NCBI RefSeq assembly: GCF_042879035.1
Contig: NZ_JBIAOU010000015.1
Coordinates: 50,300-114,299 of the forward strand
DNA from: Rhodococcus_G sp042879035
GTDB lineage: Bacteria; Actinomycetota; Actinomycetes; Mycobacteriales; Mycobacteriaceae
DNA length: 64,000 nucleotides
Reading direction: 5' to 3'
In this document: piece by piece, positions 8,858-17,382 of the stretch
Position numbering within the stretch: the first letter of the stretch is position 1
Layout of the letters: each line of letters opens with the position of its first letter
Notes under the pieces: generated by a model
Database searches by the model: none
The model's input: the letters and a program-made list of their open reading frames with translations, nothing else
Told to the model about the DNA's origin: nothing
Position numbers and translations under genes: made by a program

Positions 8858-10186
8858 GTGACGGGGACACAGGGTTCGGGGACACAGGGTTCGGGGACCC
8901 ACGAGTTCCTGCTGCCCGACCTGGGTGAGGGCCTGACCGACGCCGAACTGGTGTCCTGGACGGTCGCCGTCGGCGACGTCGTCGCGCTCAACCAGGTGAT
9001 CGCGGAGGTCGAGACCGCGAAGGCCGCGGTGCAACTGCCGTCCCCGTTCGCGGGGACGGTACTGGCCCTGCTCGCCGAACCCGGCGACACCGTCCCGGTC
9101 GGGGCGCCCCTGATCCGCATCGGCGATCCGGACGCCCAGCCGGACACCACCGTGACCACCGACACCCCGGTGACCACCGACACCAAGACGGACACCGACA
9201 CCAAGACGGACACCTTCGTCGAGGCGGAGATCGATACCGCTGCCCCGCACCAGGCTTCGGTGCTCGTCGGCTACGGACCCTCCGCGCCGACCGCGAGCAG
9301 GCGGGTGGGTGCCGCGGATCGGTCGACCACCGACCCGCAGCCCCGCGCGGGAGCGCGGCCCGACGCGAAGCCCGCCGCACGCCGGCTGGCCCGGGAGCTC
9401 GATGTCGACCTGGACTCCGTGGTGGGCAGCGGTTCTCGCGGCACGATCACGGTGACCGATGTCGAGTCGGCCGCATCGGCGCCCTCGGGGGCACCGGGCG
9501 CGTCCGGCCGTGAGACTCGCATCCCGATCCGCGGGGTACGCAAGCGGACCGCGGCGGCGATGGTCCGCAGCGCGTTCACCGCTCCCCAGGCCACGGTGCT
9601 GACGACCGTCGACGTCACCGCGTCGGTGGAGTTGCTCGACCGGCTGCGCGCGACAACGCTCTTCGACCCCCCACTGACGCCACTGCACCTGATCGCGCGG
9701 GCGTTGCTCGTGGCGCTGCGGTCCCACCCCGATCTGAACGCGAGTTGGGACGAGGCGCGGCAGGAGATCGTCGTCAAGCACTACGTGAATCTCGGGATAG
9801 CGGTCGCCACCGACCGCGGGCTGTTGGTGCCGGCGATCCGCGGCGCGCAGGCACTGTCCCTGCCGGATCTCGCCGGCGCGATCGACGCCGCGGTCGGCGC
9901 CGCCCGTGCGGGCACCGCGACTCCGGCCGACCTGACGGGTGGGACGATCACGATCACCAACGTCGGGGTGTTCGGGGTGGACACGGGGACCCCGATCGTG
10001 ACGCCGGGCGAGGCGGCGATCCTGTGTCTCGGCGCGATCGAGCGGCGCCCGTGGGTGGTCGACGACACGGTGGTCCCTCGCTGGGTGACGACGCTGGGGC
10101 TCTCGTTCGACCATCGCGTGGTCGACGGCGAACAGGCGTCGCGCTTCCTCACCTCGGTCGCCGCCGGCTTCGCCACCTGTGCGTGA
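8858..10186 (+). CDS. bkdC: Dihydrolipoamide acyltransferase (E2) of the branched-chain 2-oxoacid dehydrogenase complex
   Basis: This 442-residue core enzyme transfers the acyl group from lipoyl to CoA. Domain order: one lipoyl domain (EVETAKAAV, lipoylated Lys55), an unusual Thr/Asp-rich linker of repeated TDT units (about 90-120), a peripheral-subunit-binding domain (AKPAARRLARELDVDLDSVVGSGSRG) and the catalytic domain ending in HRVVDG (His419, Asp423). The extreme N-terminus is a triplicated GTQGSG/GTHEF stretch from 15-nt DNA repeats. GTG 8858 is the start. No E3 gene follows, so the complex must use a lipoamide dehydrogenase encoded elsewhere. Confidence 0.9.
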   Translation: MTGTQGSGTQGSGTHEFLLPDLGEGLTDAELVSWTVAVGDVVALNQVIAEVETAKAAVQLPSPFAGTVLALLAEPGDTVPVGAPLIRIGDPDAQPDTTVTTDTPVTTDTKTDTDTKTDTFVEAEIDTAAPHQASVLVGYGPSAPTASRRVGAADRSTTDPQPRAGARPDAKPAARRLARELDVDLDSVVGSGSRGTITVTDVESAASAPSGAPGASGRETRIPIRGVRKRTAAAMVRSAFTAPQATVLTTVDVTASVELLDRLRATTLFDPPLTPLHLIARALLVALRSHPDLNASWDEARQEIVVKHYVNLGIAVATDRGLLVPAIRGAQALSLPDLAGAIDAAVGAARAGTATPADLTGGTITITNVGVFGVDTGTPIVTPGEAAILCLGAIERRPWVVDDTVVPRWVTTLGLSFDHRVVDGEQASRFLTSVAAGFATCA

Positions 10187-10237
10187 CGTCGGTGGCCGGG
10201 GCTACCGGGGGCGCGCACAGGCGGCGGAGTCGCCATA

Positions 10238-11464
10238 ATGGGGCCAGTGCCGTATTCGACGCTCGATCCCAGCCGTCTGCGTCGCGCCCGCGCCGCGGTG
10301 TTCGGCATCTTCGCTGTCAACGGGTTTCTGCTCGCGGCCTGGGTCGTGCACATCCCGCCGATCTCCGAGCGCACCGGGATCAGCCATGCGACCCTCGGGT
10401 GGCTGCTGTTGGTCCTCGCCGGCGCCGCGCTGCTCGGCATGCAGATGGCCGGACCGCTCGCCGATCGGTGGGGCAGCCGACGCATGGTCGGCGCGGCGGG
10501 TCTGCTGCTGTCCGCGGGCGTGATCGGGCCCGGTCTCGCCACCGACGCCCCAACGCTGGCGGCGGCACTGGCGGTGTTCGGCCTCGGCAACGGCGCGCTG
10601 GACGTGTCGATGAACTCGCAGGCTGTCCACGTCGAACGGGCCTATCGACGGCCGATCATGTCCGCGTTCCACGCCCTGTTCTCGCTCGGCGGCGTGGCCG
10701 GGTCGCTGCTCGGGGCGGCGACGCTCGCGGCCGGATGGAGCCCGCTGACCGCGCTGTCCGGGGCGGCGGCCGTCGCGCTGGTGGTGGTCCTGCTGTGCCT
10801 GCCGATGCTGCTCGGGCGACCGCCCCAACCGCCGACCCGAGAGGCGACCGCCACCGCCGCGCCCGCACCACCGCCCCGCCGCCGTGCCGCCACCGGCAAG
10901 GTCCTCGCGCTCGGCGCGATCGCGTTCGCGCTGTTCCTCGCCGAGGGCGCCGCCAACGACTGGAGCACCCTGCAGGTCGAGGAGCACCTGGGCACCTCGG
11001 AGTCGACGGCGGCGCTGGCCTTCGGCTCGTTCGCGGTGATGATGACGGTGGGCCGTTTCACCGCGGACCGGGTCGCCGCCGCGTTCGGTCCGGTCGCCGT
11101 GGTCCGCTGCGGCACGCTGCTCGCGGCGGCCGGGTTGGCGACGGTGATGGCGTCGGGCTGGGTGTGGCTCACCCTCACCGGCTGGGCGCTGTTCGGACTC
11201 GGCCTGTCCGGCTGCATCCCGCAGATCTTCACCGCGGCGGGCAACCTCAGCGGCGGCTCACCGGGTGTGACCATGTCGCGGGTGGTGGGTATGGGGTATC
11301 TGGGACTGCTGGCCGGGCCCGCGTTGCTCGGCTGGCTGACCGGTCTGATGCCGCTGACGGCGACGCTGATCGTCCCGCTGGTGTTCGTGCTGCTCGCGGC
11401 GCGATTCGCCGGCCAGGTACGTCCGGCGCCCCACAAGGCTGAAGGTGCCCTTCGTGCGGCCTGA
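10238..11464 (+). CDS. Major facilitator superfamily transporter
   Basis: The 408-residue protein has about 12 hydrophobic segments in two halves separated by a Pro/Arg-rich cytoplasmic loop (about 190-215). The MFS loop motif is present as GPLADRWGSRRMVG. The second half includes NDWSTLQ and LSGCIPQIFTAAGNL, resembling the FucP/YbjJ-like group of sugar or drug efflux carriers. The substrate is unknown. The last codons (AEGALRAA-stop) are the left arm of a 23-bp terminator palindrome, with the TGA stop in its loop, so the terminator sequence dictates the C-terminus. Confidence 0.85.
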   Translation: MGPVPYSTLDPSRLRRARAAVFGIFAVNGFLLAAWVVHIPPISERTGISHATLGWLLLVLAGAALLGMQMAGPLADRWGSRRMVGAAGLLLSAGVIGPGLATDAPTLAAALAVFGLGNGALDVSMNSQAVHVERAYRRPIMSAFHALFSLGGVAGSLLGAATLAAGWSPLTALSGAAAVALVVVLLCLPMLLGRPPQPPTREATATAAPAPPPRRRAATGKVLALGAIAFALFLAEGAANDWSTLQVEEHLGTSESTAALAFGSFAVMMTVGRFTADRVAAAFGPVAVVRCGTLLAAAGLATVMASGWVWLTLTGWALFGLGLSGCIPQIFTAAGNLSGGSPGVTMSRVVGMGYLGLLAGPALLGWLTGLMPLTATLIVPLVFVLLAARFAGQVRPAPHKAEGALRAA

Positions 11465-11487
11465 CCGCACGAAGGGCACCTTCAGCC
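11437..11487. terminator. Perfect 23-bp bidirectional terminator palindrome, copy 1 of a dispersed element
   Basis: The 23-nt arm 11437-11459 (GGCTGAAGG...GTGCGG) pairs perfectly with 11465-11487 around loop CCTGA. It sits between the convergent MFS and pntB genes. A second copy with compensating stem changes and an identical loop occurs at 61062-61112. Confidence 0.85.
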
Positions 11488-11529
11488 CGAGCCGGGGGGA
11501 CGATCTGGACGACCCCGAGGTCTGACGCT

Positions 11530-12960
11530 CTACAGCGCCTTGAGTTCCTCGGTGACCTCGCCGACCATCTTCTTCGCGTCACCGAACAGCATCGACGTCT
11601 GGTCCGCGGTGAACAGCGGGTTGTCGATACCGGCGTAGCCGGAGGACATGGACCGCTTGAGCACGATCACCGACCTGGACTGGTCGACGTTGAGGATCGG
11701 CATCCCGTAGATCGGCGACGACGAGTCCTGCCGCGCCGCGGGGTTGGTGACGTCGTTGGCACCGATGACGATGGTGACATCGGTGCGAGCGAACTCGCCG
11801 TTGATGTCGTCCATCTCCTTCATCGCGTCGTACTCGACGTCGGCCTCGGCGAGCAGCACGTTCATGTGCCCGGGCATGCGGCCGGCGACCGGGTGGATCG
11901 CGTACTTGACCTCGACGCCGCGCTCCTCGAGCATGCTGGCCATCTCCTTGACCGCGTGCTGCGCCTGCGCCACCGCCAGGCCGTAACCGGGGACGACGAT
12001 GACCTGGTTCGCGTACGCCATCTGGATCGCCGCGTCCGAGGCGGACGTCGCCTTCACGGTGCCACCGGCACCGCCCACGACCGCGCCGCCGGCGTCACCG
12101 CCGCCGAACGAGCCGAACACGATCGCCGGAATGGACCGGTTCATCGCCTTGGCCATCAGGTTCGTCAGGATCGAACCCGACGCACCGACGATCATGCCGG
12201 CGACGATCATCGCCTGGTTGTTCAGCGCCAGACCCGCCGCCGCCGCGGACAGACCGGTCAGCGCGTTGAGCAGCGAGATCACGACGGGCATGTCCGCGCC
12301 GCCGATCGGCAGGACCACGAACAGGCCCATCAGTCCGGCGACGATCAGCAGACCCACGATCCAGATCGCCGACGTCGGCTCGTTGCTCGGGTCGGCCTGG
12401 ACGCCGATGTAGACCGCGATCGCGATCGCCGCGATCGCCAGGACGATGTTCGCCAGCTGGAACAGCTTCGCCGACGCGACGACCTTCTTCTCGACGTTCT
12501 TGTTCAGCAGTTCCTGCAGCTTGGAGAACGCGACCAGCGAACCCCAGAACGACACCGATCCGATGATTGCCGCGAACAGCGACCCCACGACCACGGGCAC
12601 CGTCGGGGTGTCCGACAGGGTGGTGAACCCGTCCGAGTCGAGGAACTCCGCCCACGCGATCAACGCGACGGTGCCGCCACCGACACCGTTGAACAGCGCC
12701 ACCAGCTGCGGCATCGCGGTCATCTTCGTCTTGAGCGCCGGCGGCACACCGAGCACCACACCGACGATCAGGCCGGCGGCGATGAGGATCCAGTTGTCCG
12801 TCTCGCGGATGTCGATCAGCACCGCGACGACGGCGACGAGCATGCCGACCGCGGCGATGTAGTTGCCGCGCACCGCGGTCTTCGGGCCGGTCAGGCCCAT
12901 CAGACCGTAGATGAACATCGAGAACGCGACGATGTACAGGATCGAAACGAGGTAGCCCAT
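11530..12960 (-). CDS. pntB: NAD(P) transhydrogenase subunit beta
   Basis: The 476-residue membrane subunit of proton-translocating transhydrogenase couples hydride transfer from NADH to NADP+ with proton import. About nine transmembrane helices precede a C-terminal cytosolic NADP-binding domain (dIII), with VIVVPGYGLAVAQAQHAVKEM as the Rossmann-type loop and KRSMSSGYAGIDNPLF near the end, both diagnostic. Its ATG overlaps the stop of the small membrane subunit gene. The three-gene pntAa-pntAb-pntB arrangement is the usual actinobacterial split form. Confidence 0.95.
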   Translation of the reverse strand: MGYLVSILYIVAFSMFIYGLMGLTGPKTAVRGNYIAAVGMLVAVVAVLIDIRETDNWILIAAGLIVGVVLGVPPALKTKMTAMPQLVALFNGVGGGTVALIAWAEFLDSDGFTTLSDTPTVPVVVGSLFAAIIGSVSFWGSLVAFSKLQELLNKNVEKKVVASAKLFQLANIVLAIAAIAIAVYIGVQADPSNEPTSAIWIVGLLIVAGLMGLFVVLPIGGADMPVVISLLNALTGLSAAAAGLALNNQAMIVAGMIVGASGSILTNLMAKAMNRSIPAIVFGSFGGGDAGGAVVGGAGGTVKATSASDAAIQMAYANQVIVVPGYGLAVAQAQHAVKEMASMLEERGVEVKYAIHPVAGRMPGHMNVLLAEADVEYDAMKEMDDINGEFARTDVTIVIGANDVTNPAARQDSSSPIYGMPILNVDQSRSVIVLKRSMSSGYAGIDNPLFTADQTSMLFGDAKKMVGEVTEELKAL

Positions 12961-13286
12961 CAGGCGTCAGCCCCCTTCTTCACGGCAGGAGCATCCTTCT
13001 TGGGCTTGAACATCGACAGCATCCGGTCCGTCACCACGAACCCGCCGACCACGTTCAGCGTGCCGAACACCAGGGCGACGAACAGGATCACCTTGATCGA
13101 CCACGGCGCGTCACCGGGCAGGTGACCGAGCACCACCAGCGCGCCGAGCACCACGATGCCGTGAATGGCGTTCGTGCCCGACATCAGCGGGGTGTGCAGG
13201 GTGTTCGGGACCTTCGAGATCACGGCGAAACCCACGAACCCGGCCAGGACCAGGATCGCGATGTTCGCAAGCAGTTCGGTGTACAT
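12960..13286 (-). CDS. pntAb: NAD(P) transhydrogenase subunit alpha part 2 (membrane)
   Basis: The 108-residue protein with three to four helices (LLANIAILVLAGFVGFAVISKVP, the conserved TPLMSGTNAIHGIV) corresponds to the membrane part of E. coli PntA, encoded separately here. The start at ATG 13286 overlaps the stop of pntAa and aligns with the family N-terminus MYTELLANI; a longer upstream reading would run inside pntAa. It ends in a charged tail (KPKKDAPAVKKG). Together with PntB it forms the proton channel. Confidence 0.93.
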   Translation of the reverse strand: MYTELLANIAILVLAGFVGFAVISKVPNTLHTPLMSGTNAIHGIVVLGALVVLGHLPGDAPWSIKVILFVALVFGTLNVVGGFVVTDRMLSMFKPKKDAPAVKKGADA

Positions 13287-14407
13287 CAGGGCTTCGCCTC
13301 CGCACGGGTGACGCACGCGGCGGCGAGGATCTCGTCCGAGAAGTCGGGGGCGAGGGCCCCGTTGTCGTCGAGCATCAACTCGATCACCGCCTGCAGGTTC
13401 TTCGAATACAGCTCCGACGAGTGCTCGGGCATCGTCGCGGGCAGGTTCAGCGGCGAGCAGATGGTGACGCCGTGCTTGACGACCGTCTGTCCGGGCTCGG
13501 TGAGCTCGCAGTTGCCGCCGGTCTCCCCGGCCAGGTCGACGACGACGCTGCCGGGCCGCATGCCCTGCACCGCGGCGGCGGTCACCAGACGCGGCGCCGG
13601 ACGTCCCGGGACCAGCGCGGTGGTGATCACCACGTCGAAGCCCTTGATCGCGTTCTCGAGCGCCTGCTGCTGCTGCGCGCGTTCGGCCTCGGTCAGCTCG
13701 CGGGCGTACCCGCCCTCACCGGCCGCGTCGATGCCCAGGTCGAGCCACTGCGCGCCGACCGAGCGCACCTGGTCGGCGACCTCCGGACGCACGTCGTAGC
13801 CGGTGGTGCGGCCACCGAGACGCTTCGCCGTGGCGAGCGCCTGCAGACCGGCGACACCCACGCCGAGCACCAGCACCGTCGCGGGCTTGACCGTGCCGGC
13901 CGCGGTGGTCAGCATCGGGAAGAACCGCGTCGACTCCGACGCCGCCACCACCACCGACTTGTACCCCGACACGTTCGCCTGCGACGACAACGCGTCCATC
14001 ACCTGCGCCCGCGAGATCCGCGGAATCGCCTCGACGGCGAACGCCTGTACGCCCGCTGCCTTCAGCGCCGCGATCCCGTCCGGGTTGGTCCGCGGAGCCA
14101 GGAACCCGATCAGCACCTGACCGGCCCTCAACTTCGCCGTCTCGGCATCGGTGGGCGGTGCGACCTTGACCACCACGTCGGCCGGCCACGGATCACCGAT
14201 CGTCGCGCCCGCCTCCTTGTACAACTCGTCGGGGATCAATGCGGCCGTACCGGCACCGGGCTCGACGATCACGTCGATACCCTTCCCGGTCAACGCCGTC
14301 ACGACCTTCGGCACAAGCGCAACCCGACGTTCGCCGTCGTTCGTCTCCCGAACGACACCGATCGTCGGGCGCGCCTGCGGCGTGCTCTGCGATGTGTCCA
14401 CTGTCAT
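13286..14407 (-). CDS. pntAa: NAD(P) transhydrogenase subunit alpha part 1 (soluble, NAD-binding)
   Basis: The 373-residue soluble dI subunit binds NAD(H) and belongs to the alanine dehydrogenase/PNT family. Visible are IGVVRETNDGERRVALVP at the N-terminus, the Rossmann fingerprint VLVLGVGVAGLQA near residue 180, GYDVRPEVADQVRSVGA, and the C-terminal NLPATMPEHSSELYSKNLQ. It is first in the three-gene operon; the promoter should lie in the 316-bp gap to the divergent DUF488 gene. The start at 14407 gives an N-terminus of normal length. Confidence 0.95.
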   Translation of the reverse strand: MTVDTSQSTPQARPTIGVVRETNDGERRVALVPKVVTALTGKGIDVIVEPGAGTAALIPDELYKEAGATIGDPWPADVVVKVAPPTDAETAKLRAGQVLIGFLAPRTNPDGIAALKAAGVQAFAVEAIPRISRAQVMDALSSQANVSGYKSVVVAASESTRFFPMLTTAAGTVKPATVLVLGVGVAGLQALATAKRLGGRTTGYDVRPEVADQVRSVGAQWLDLGIDAAGEGGYARELTEAERAQQQQALENAIKGFDVVITTALVPGRPAPRLVTAAAVQGMRPGSVVVDLAGETGGNCELTEPGQTVVKHGVTICSPLNLPATMPEHSSELYSKNLQAVIELMLDDNGALAPDFSDEILAAACVTRAEAKP

Positions 14408-14723
14408 TACTTCCTGCGTTCGATGGTGAGAGAATCAAGTCGGATGGCGACCCCCCCGTGCGACGAGCGGACGAGTGGTCCGGCGGCACGAAGTAGCCAA
14501 TGTTAGCCATCGTTACGGTTCCTGAGGTGCGCAGAATCCCACGAATTGGGCACTGAATCGAATCCGATCACGGACAACGCGGACACCGGACCAGCCAATT
14601 GTGACAGCGGTCACACGAGACCCGGGCGCGTCACCCCCTCATGGACATCCGTCCTGCTCCGTACGCGTTCGGGGAGAAGCCGTCCAACCTAGACTGGTCG
14701 TGAGCGAACTCCTCGGAGGTGCC
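14408..14723. other. Divergent promoter region between pntAa and DUF488 gene
   Basis: This noncoding 316 bp should carry promoters for both directions. It is moderately A/T-rich around 14500-14600. I could not assign specific boxes with confidence. The only firm signal is CTCGGAGGTGCC, the ribosome-binding site of the rightward gene. Confidence 0.5.
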
Positions 14724-15137
14724 ATGACCAACAGGATCACGCCGACCAGCCGAACCGCCCCGACGAGCAGGACCACGCCGCGCGTCACGGTCGAGCGGGT
14801 GTACGACCACCCGGAACCCGAGCAGGGTGCGGTGCGGGTTTTCGTGGACCGCATGTGGCCGCGAGGCGTCCGCAAGGACGACTTCCACTACGACGACTGG
14901 GCCAAGGACCTCGCGCCGTCCACCGAGTTGAGGCGCTGGTACAGCCACGACACCGCGCACTTCCGCGAGTTCCGGGCCCGGTATCGCGCCGAACTCGAGT
15001 CGGACGAGGGACGTGAGGCGATCGCGCGGGTCACCGACCTCGCCGACGGGCACTCGCTGGTGTTGCTGACCGCGACCCGCGACCTCGAGCACAGCCACGC
15101 CGACGTGCTGGCCGAATTCATCCTGGAAGACCGGTGA
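14724..15137 (+). CDS. DUF488 family protein (YeaO-like)
   Basis: The 137-residue protein has the DUF488 signature: VERVYDH at the N-terminus, FVDRMWPRGVRKDD, WAKDLAPSTELRRWYSHD, FRARYRAEL, and LVLLTATRDLEHSHADVLAEFI. The family is small, cytosolic and uncharacterised, sometimes linked to stress or nucleic-acid processing. The start ATG 14724 has GGAGG seven bases upstream and is preceded by a noncoding leader. The N-terminal 18 residues are a Thr/Ser/Arg-rich repeat (TSRTAPTSRTTP) likely to be disordered. The stop overlaps the next gene's GTG. Confidence 0.88.
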   Translation: MTNRITPTSRTAPTSRTTPRVTVERVYDHPEPEQGAVRVFVDRMWPRGVRKDDFHYDDWAKDLAPSTELRRWYSHDTAHFREFRARYRAELESDEGREAIARVTDLADGHSLVLLTATRDLEHSHADVLAEFILEDR

Positions 15138-15325
15138 CCGCCGACTCCGCCGCTGACGATCCGGCTTCCGCTGACGATCTGGGTGGCGACCCCGTGTGCT
15201 GGCTGGACCGGGTGTGTCCGGACTGCGGCGCGTTCCTGCCCGACGGCCCCGACCACGGGTGCCCGCGCTGTGCGGACGCGCCCGAAACACCGATGGTCGC
15301 GTCGCCCGGGAGCGACCGCGCCTAA
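15134..15325 (+). CDS. Small zinc-ribbon protein of unknown function
   Basis: The 63-residue product starts at GTG 15134, overlapping the DUF488 stop (GTGA), so it is translationally coupled. After an acidic N-terminus it has CWLDRVCPDCGAFL...CPRC, two CxxC knuckles spaced for one zinc ribbon, and nothing else. Such tiny ribbon proteins recur beside small regulators in actinobacteria. The role is unknown; zinc binding is inferred from the cysteines. An acidic protein of this size may be an adaptor rather than an enzyme. Confidence 0.7.
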   Translation: MTADSAADDPASADDLGGDPVCWLDRVCPDCGAFLPDGPDHGCPRCADAPETPMVASPGSDRA

Positions 15326-15335
15326 TGTGTCCCCA

Positions 15336-16172
15336 ATGAGCGACGCGCGGACGCCCACGCTGCTCGACAAGGGACCCCTCGCCGCGGCCCTGATCGAGCA
15401 GTGGGCCACCATCGACTCCGTCCTGGACGGGTTGACGCCCGACCAGTGGGCGGCTGCGTCCCCCCTGCCCGGCTGGTCGGTTCACGACGTCGTCGCACAT
15501 CTGATCGGGACCGAGTCGATGCTCGCCGGTGTCGAGCCGCCGGTCGCGGCGGACGCGGTGCCCGCCGCCGCGCACGTCCACAATCCGATCGGCGCCTACA
15601 ACGAACGGTGGATCGTCGGACTGCGTGACCTGTCCCCCGAGCAGATGCTCGCGCGGTACCGGGACATCACGTCGCGACGCGCCGCCGCACTCGACGCGAT
15701 GACGCAGGACGACTTCGACGCGCCCGCGATGACCCCGGTGGGGCCGGACAGCTACGGCCGCTTCATGCGGACCCGCCTGTTCGACTGCTGGTTCCACGAG
15801 CACGACATCCGTGACGCCGTCGGGTTGCCGGGCGACGAGGGCGGCGTCCGCGGGGAGTACGCGATCGCCGAACTGCTTCCGGGTCTCGGGTTCGCGGTCG
15901 GGAAGAAGGGCGGCGCACCGCAGGGGTCGTCGGTGACGTTCGCGCTGTCGGGTCCGCTGGCACGCGACATCCACGTCGCGGTCGAGGGCCGCGCCGCGGT
16001 GGTCCCGCAACTGCCCCGACCGGCGACGGCGACTCTCACGCTCGATTCGCGGCTGTTCACCCGCCTGTGCGGAGGACGGGTTGCCGGTGCCGACCGGCTC
16101 GCGGAGATCACCGTCACCGGCGACGTCGAGTTCGGCCGCCGGATCGCGACGAATCTGGGGTTCACCATCTGA
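15336..16172 (+). CDS. Maleylpyruvate isomerase-family (DinB-fold) mycothiol-dependent enzyme
   Basis: The 278-residue protein has an N-terminal metal-binding four-helix domain of the mycothiol-dependent maleylpyruvate isomerase type: PGWSVHDVVAHLIG supplies one histidine and FDCWFHEHDIRDA the other two. A C-terminal SCP2-like domain follows (TATLTLDSRLFTRLCGGR). The family uses mycothiol, the thiol of actinobacteria, for isomerisation or conjugation. The start ATG 15336 was chosen over an in-frame upstream ATG at 15183 because the latter runs inside the zinc-ribbon gene. The substrate is unknown. Confidence 0.85.
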   Translation: MSDARTPTLLDKGPLAAALIEQWATIDSVLDGLTPDQWAAASPLPGWSVHDVVAHLIGTESMLAGVEPPVAADAVPAAAHVHNPIGAYNERWIVGLRDLSPEQMLARYRDITSRRAAALDAMTQDDFDAPAMTPVGPDSYGRFMRTRLFDCWFHEHDIRDAVGLPGDEGGVRGEYAIAELLPGLGFAVGKKGGAPQGSSVTFALSGPLARDIHVAVEGRAAVVPQLPRPATATLTLDSRLFTRLCGGRVAGADRLAEITVTGDVEFGRRIATNLGFTI

Positions 16173-16229
16173 TGCGACTGACCGTCTGATGCGGCGAACC
16201 CTCACCGGTTCGGCCGGCACGGCACCCTG

Positions 16230-16886
16230 ATGCGCTTGTTTCTCGCCTCGTACCGGTTCGGCGCGGACCCCGACCGGCTGGTGCGGCTGGTAGGCCGGCC
16301 GGGCCGGGTCGCGGTGATCGCCAACGCGGCGGACGCGTGGGACACCAACACCGCCGGCAGCGCCCGGGACTCGGCCGTCGTGTCCGATCTCGTTCCGCTG
16401 CGCAGGCTCGGCTTCGATCCGCACGAGGTGGACCTGAGGAGGTTCGTCGACGCGCCGGAGTTGCTGCGGGAGGAACTCCGTGGATACGACATGGTGTGGG
16501 TGCGCGGCGGCAACACCTTCGTCCTGCGCGCGCAGTTCGCACGGTCCGGCGCCGACGTCGTGCTGACCGGCCTGCTGCTGGAGGACGCCCTCGTCTACGC
16601 CGGATACAGCGCGGGCGCCTGCGTGATGGCACCGAGCCTGCGGGGCCTCGAGCTCGTCGACGACCCGGCCGAGGTGGAACCCACGTGCGGGGTGCCGGTC
16701 ATCTGGGAGGGGCTGGGCCTGATCGACGAGGCGATCGTTCCGCACTATCGGTCTCCCGGGTACGACCCGTCGGAGTCCGCGTTGATCGAGCGGATCGTCG
16801 AACGCTACCGACGCGACGGCACACGACATCGGGCCCTCACCGACGACGATGTCATCGTGGTCGGTGAGGGCCCGGGAGCGTCGTGA
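16230..16886 (+). CDS. Peptidase E-like protein (family S51, class I glutamine amidotransferase-like)
   Basis: The 218-residue protein with the nucleophile elbow GYSAGA (Ser about 127), preceded by VWVRGGNTFVLR, matches peptidase family S51 (aspartyl dipeptidase E/cyanophycinase fold). LIDEAIVPHY supplies the conserved histidine. It should be a cytosolic serine hydrolase on Asp-X dipeptides or related small amides. The last 15 codons overlap a long hairpin that separates it from the convergent paralog gene. Confidence 0.82.
   Translation: MRLFLASYRFGADPDRLVRLVGRPGRVAVIANAADAWDTNTAGSARDSAVVSDLVPLRRLGFDPHEVDLRRFVDAPELLREELRGYDMVWVRGGNTFVLRAQFARSGADVVLTGLLLEDALVYAGYSAGACVMAPSLRGLELVDDPAEVEPTCGVPVIWEGLGLIDEAIVPHYRSPGYDPSESALIERIVERYRRDGTRHRALTDDDVIVVGEGPGAS
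16831..16873. terminator. Long hairpin in the 3' end of the S51 gene, between convergent genes
   Basis: GGGCCCTCACCGAC (16831-16844) pairs with GTCGGTGAGGGCCC (16860-16873). After one mismatch the stem continues with ACGAT/ATCGT around GTC. It lies inside the coding end, 14 bp before the opposite gene's stop, and is a plausible bidirectional terminator. Confidence 0.6.
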
Positions 16887-17210
16887 TCAGCCGAAGACGG
16901 CCATGCGGTCCGGCAGCAGCGCCGGCAACAGCGACTGCCTGCGGGGCGCCTTGAGCCTGCGCCGCGACACCTCGTCCGCCCCGGCCAGCAGAGCGTCGAC
17001 GAGCAGTTCCGGATCGCTTCGCCAGGCCGCGACGATCGCGACGAGCGCCTCGTCGGTGAACAGGCCGCTGTCGGACAGTGCTTCCTGCCACTCGGCCATT
17101 TCGCCGTCACGCACTCGATCGATCGCGTGCACGTCGATCTCCCCACCGTCCCATTCACAGAACAGCACCGCGCTGACCAGCTCTTTTGTCGGAGATGCCA
17201 GATCGTTCAT
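16887..17210 (-). CDS. Small conserved protein, paralog A of a tandem pair
   Basis: The 107-residue acidic protein begins at ATG 17210. It shares with the next gene the core DPELLVDALLAGADEVSRRRLKAPR, a short helical block, and the same C-terminal FG-stop. The N-terminal half is Asp/Glu-rich (FCEWDGGEID, RVRDGEMAEWQEALSDSGL). There is no membrane segment, signal peptide or catalytic motif. I do not recognise the family. Tandem duplication including promoter sequence suggests a dosage or specialisation advantage. A helical regulator or toxin-antitoxin-like partner are possible but unsupported. Confidence 0.65.
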   Translation of the reverse strand: MNDLASPTKELVSAVLFCEWDGGEIDVHAIDRVRDGEMAEWQEALSDSGLFTDEALVAIVAAWRSDPELLVDALLAGADEVSRRRLKAPRRQSLLPALLPDRMAVFG

Positions 17211-17249
17211 GGTGCCGGTCCCTTCGTCTGAGACGAGTTCGTGTGCGTG

Positions 17250-17297
17250 TGTAACACTGCGGTGCCCTGGAGCGATTGGAGCCAAACCTAGCGGGGA
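17250..17297 (-). repeat. Upstream element A, duplicated before paralog B
   Basis: On the minus strand CTAG...ATCGCTC...ACCG...GTTACAC lies about 40 bp upstream of paralog A. A similar block is upstream of paralog B at 17786-17840, so the duplication included the promoter region. Confidence 0.5.
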
Positions 17298-17382
17298 ATC
17301 GTCGCGGTGGCGAGGATGCACAACGACAATTCGGTAACAGAGTGGCCAGTGGGACTCGTGTGACAAACGGTACGACGAGCGG

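Noticed and set aside
8860..8905. Tandem direct repeats as a CRISPR or iteron array
   Set aside because: Three 15-nt units inside a coding sequence without spacers; they encode GTQGSG repeats.
11866..13125. Plus-strand open frame of 419 codons
   Set aside because: It is antisense to pntB and pntAb, which have clear family motifs. The translation is an Asp/Arg/His-biased GC artefact.
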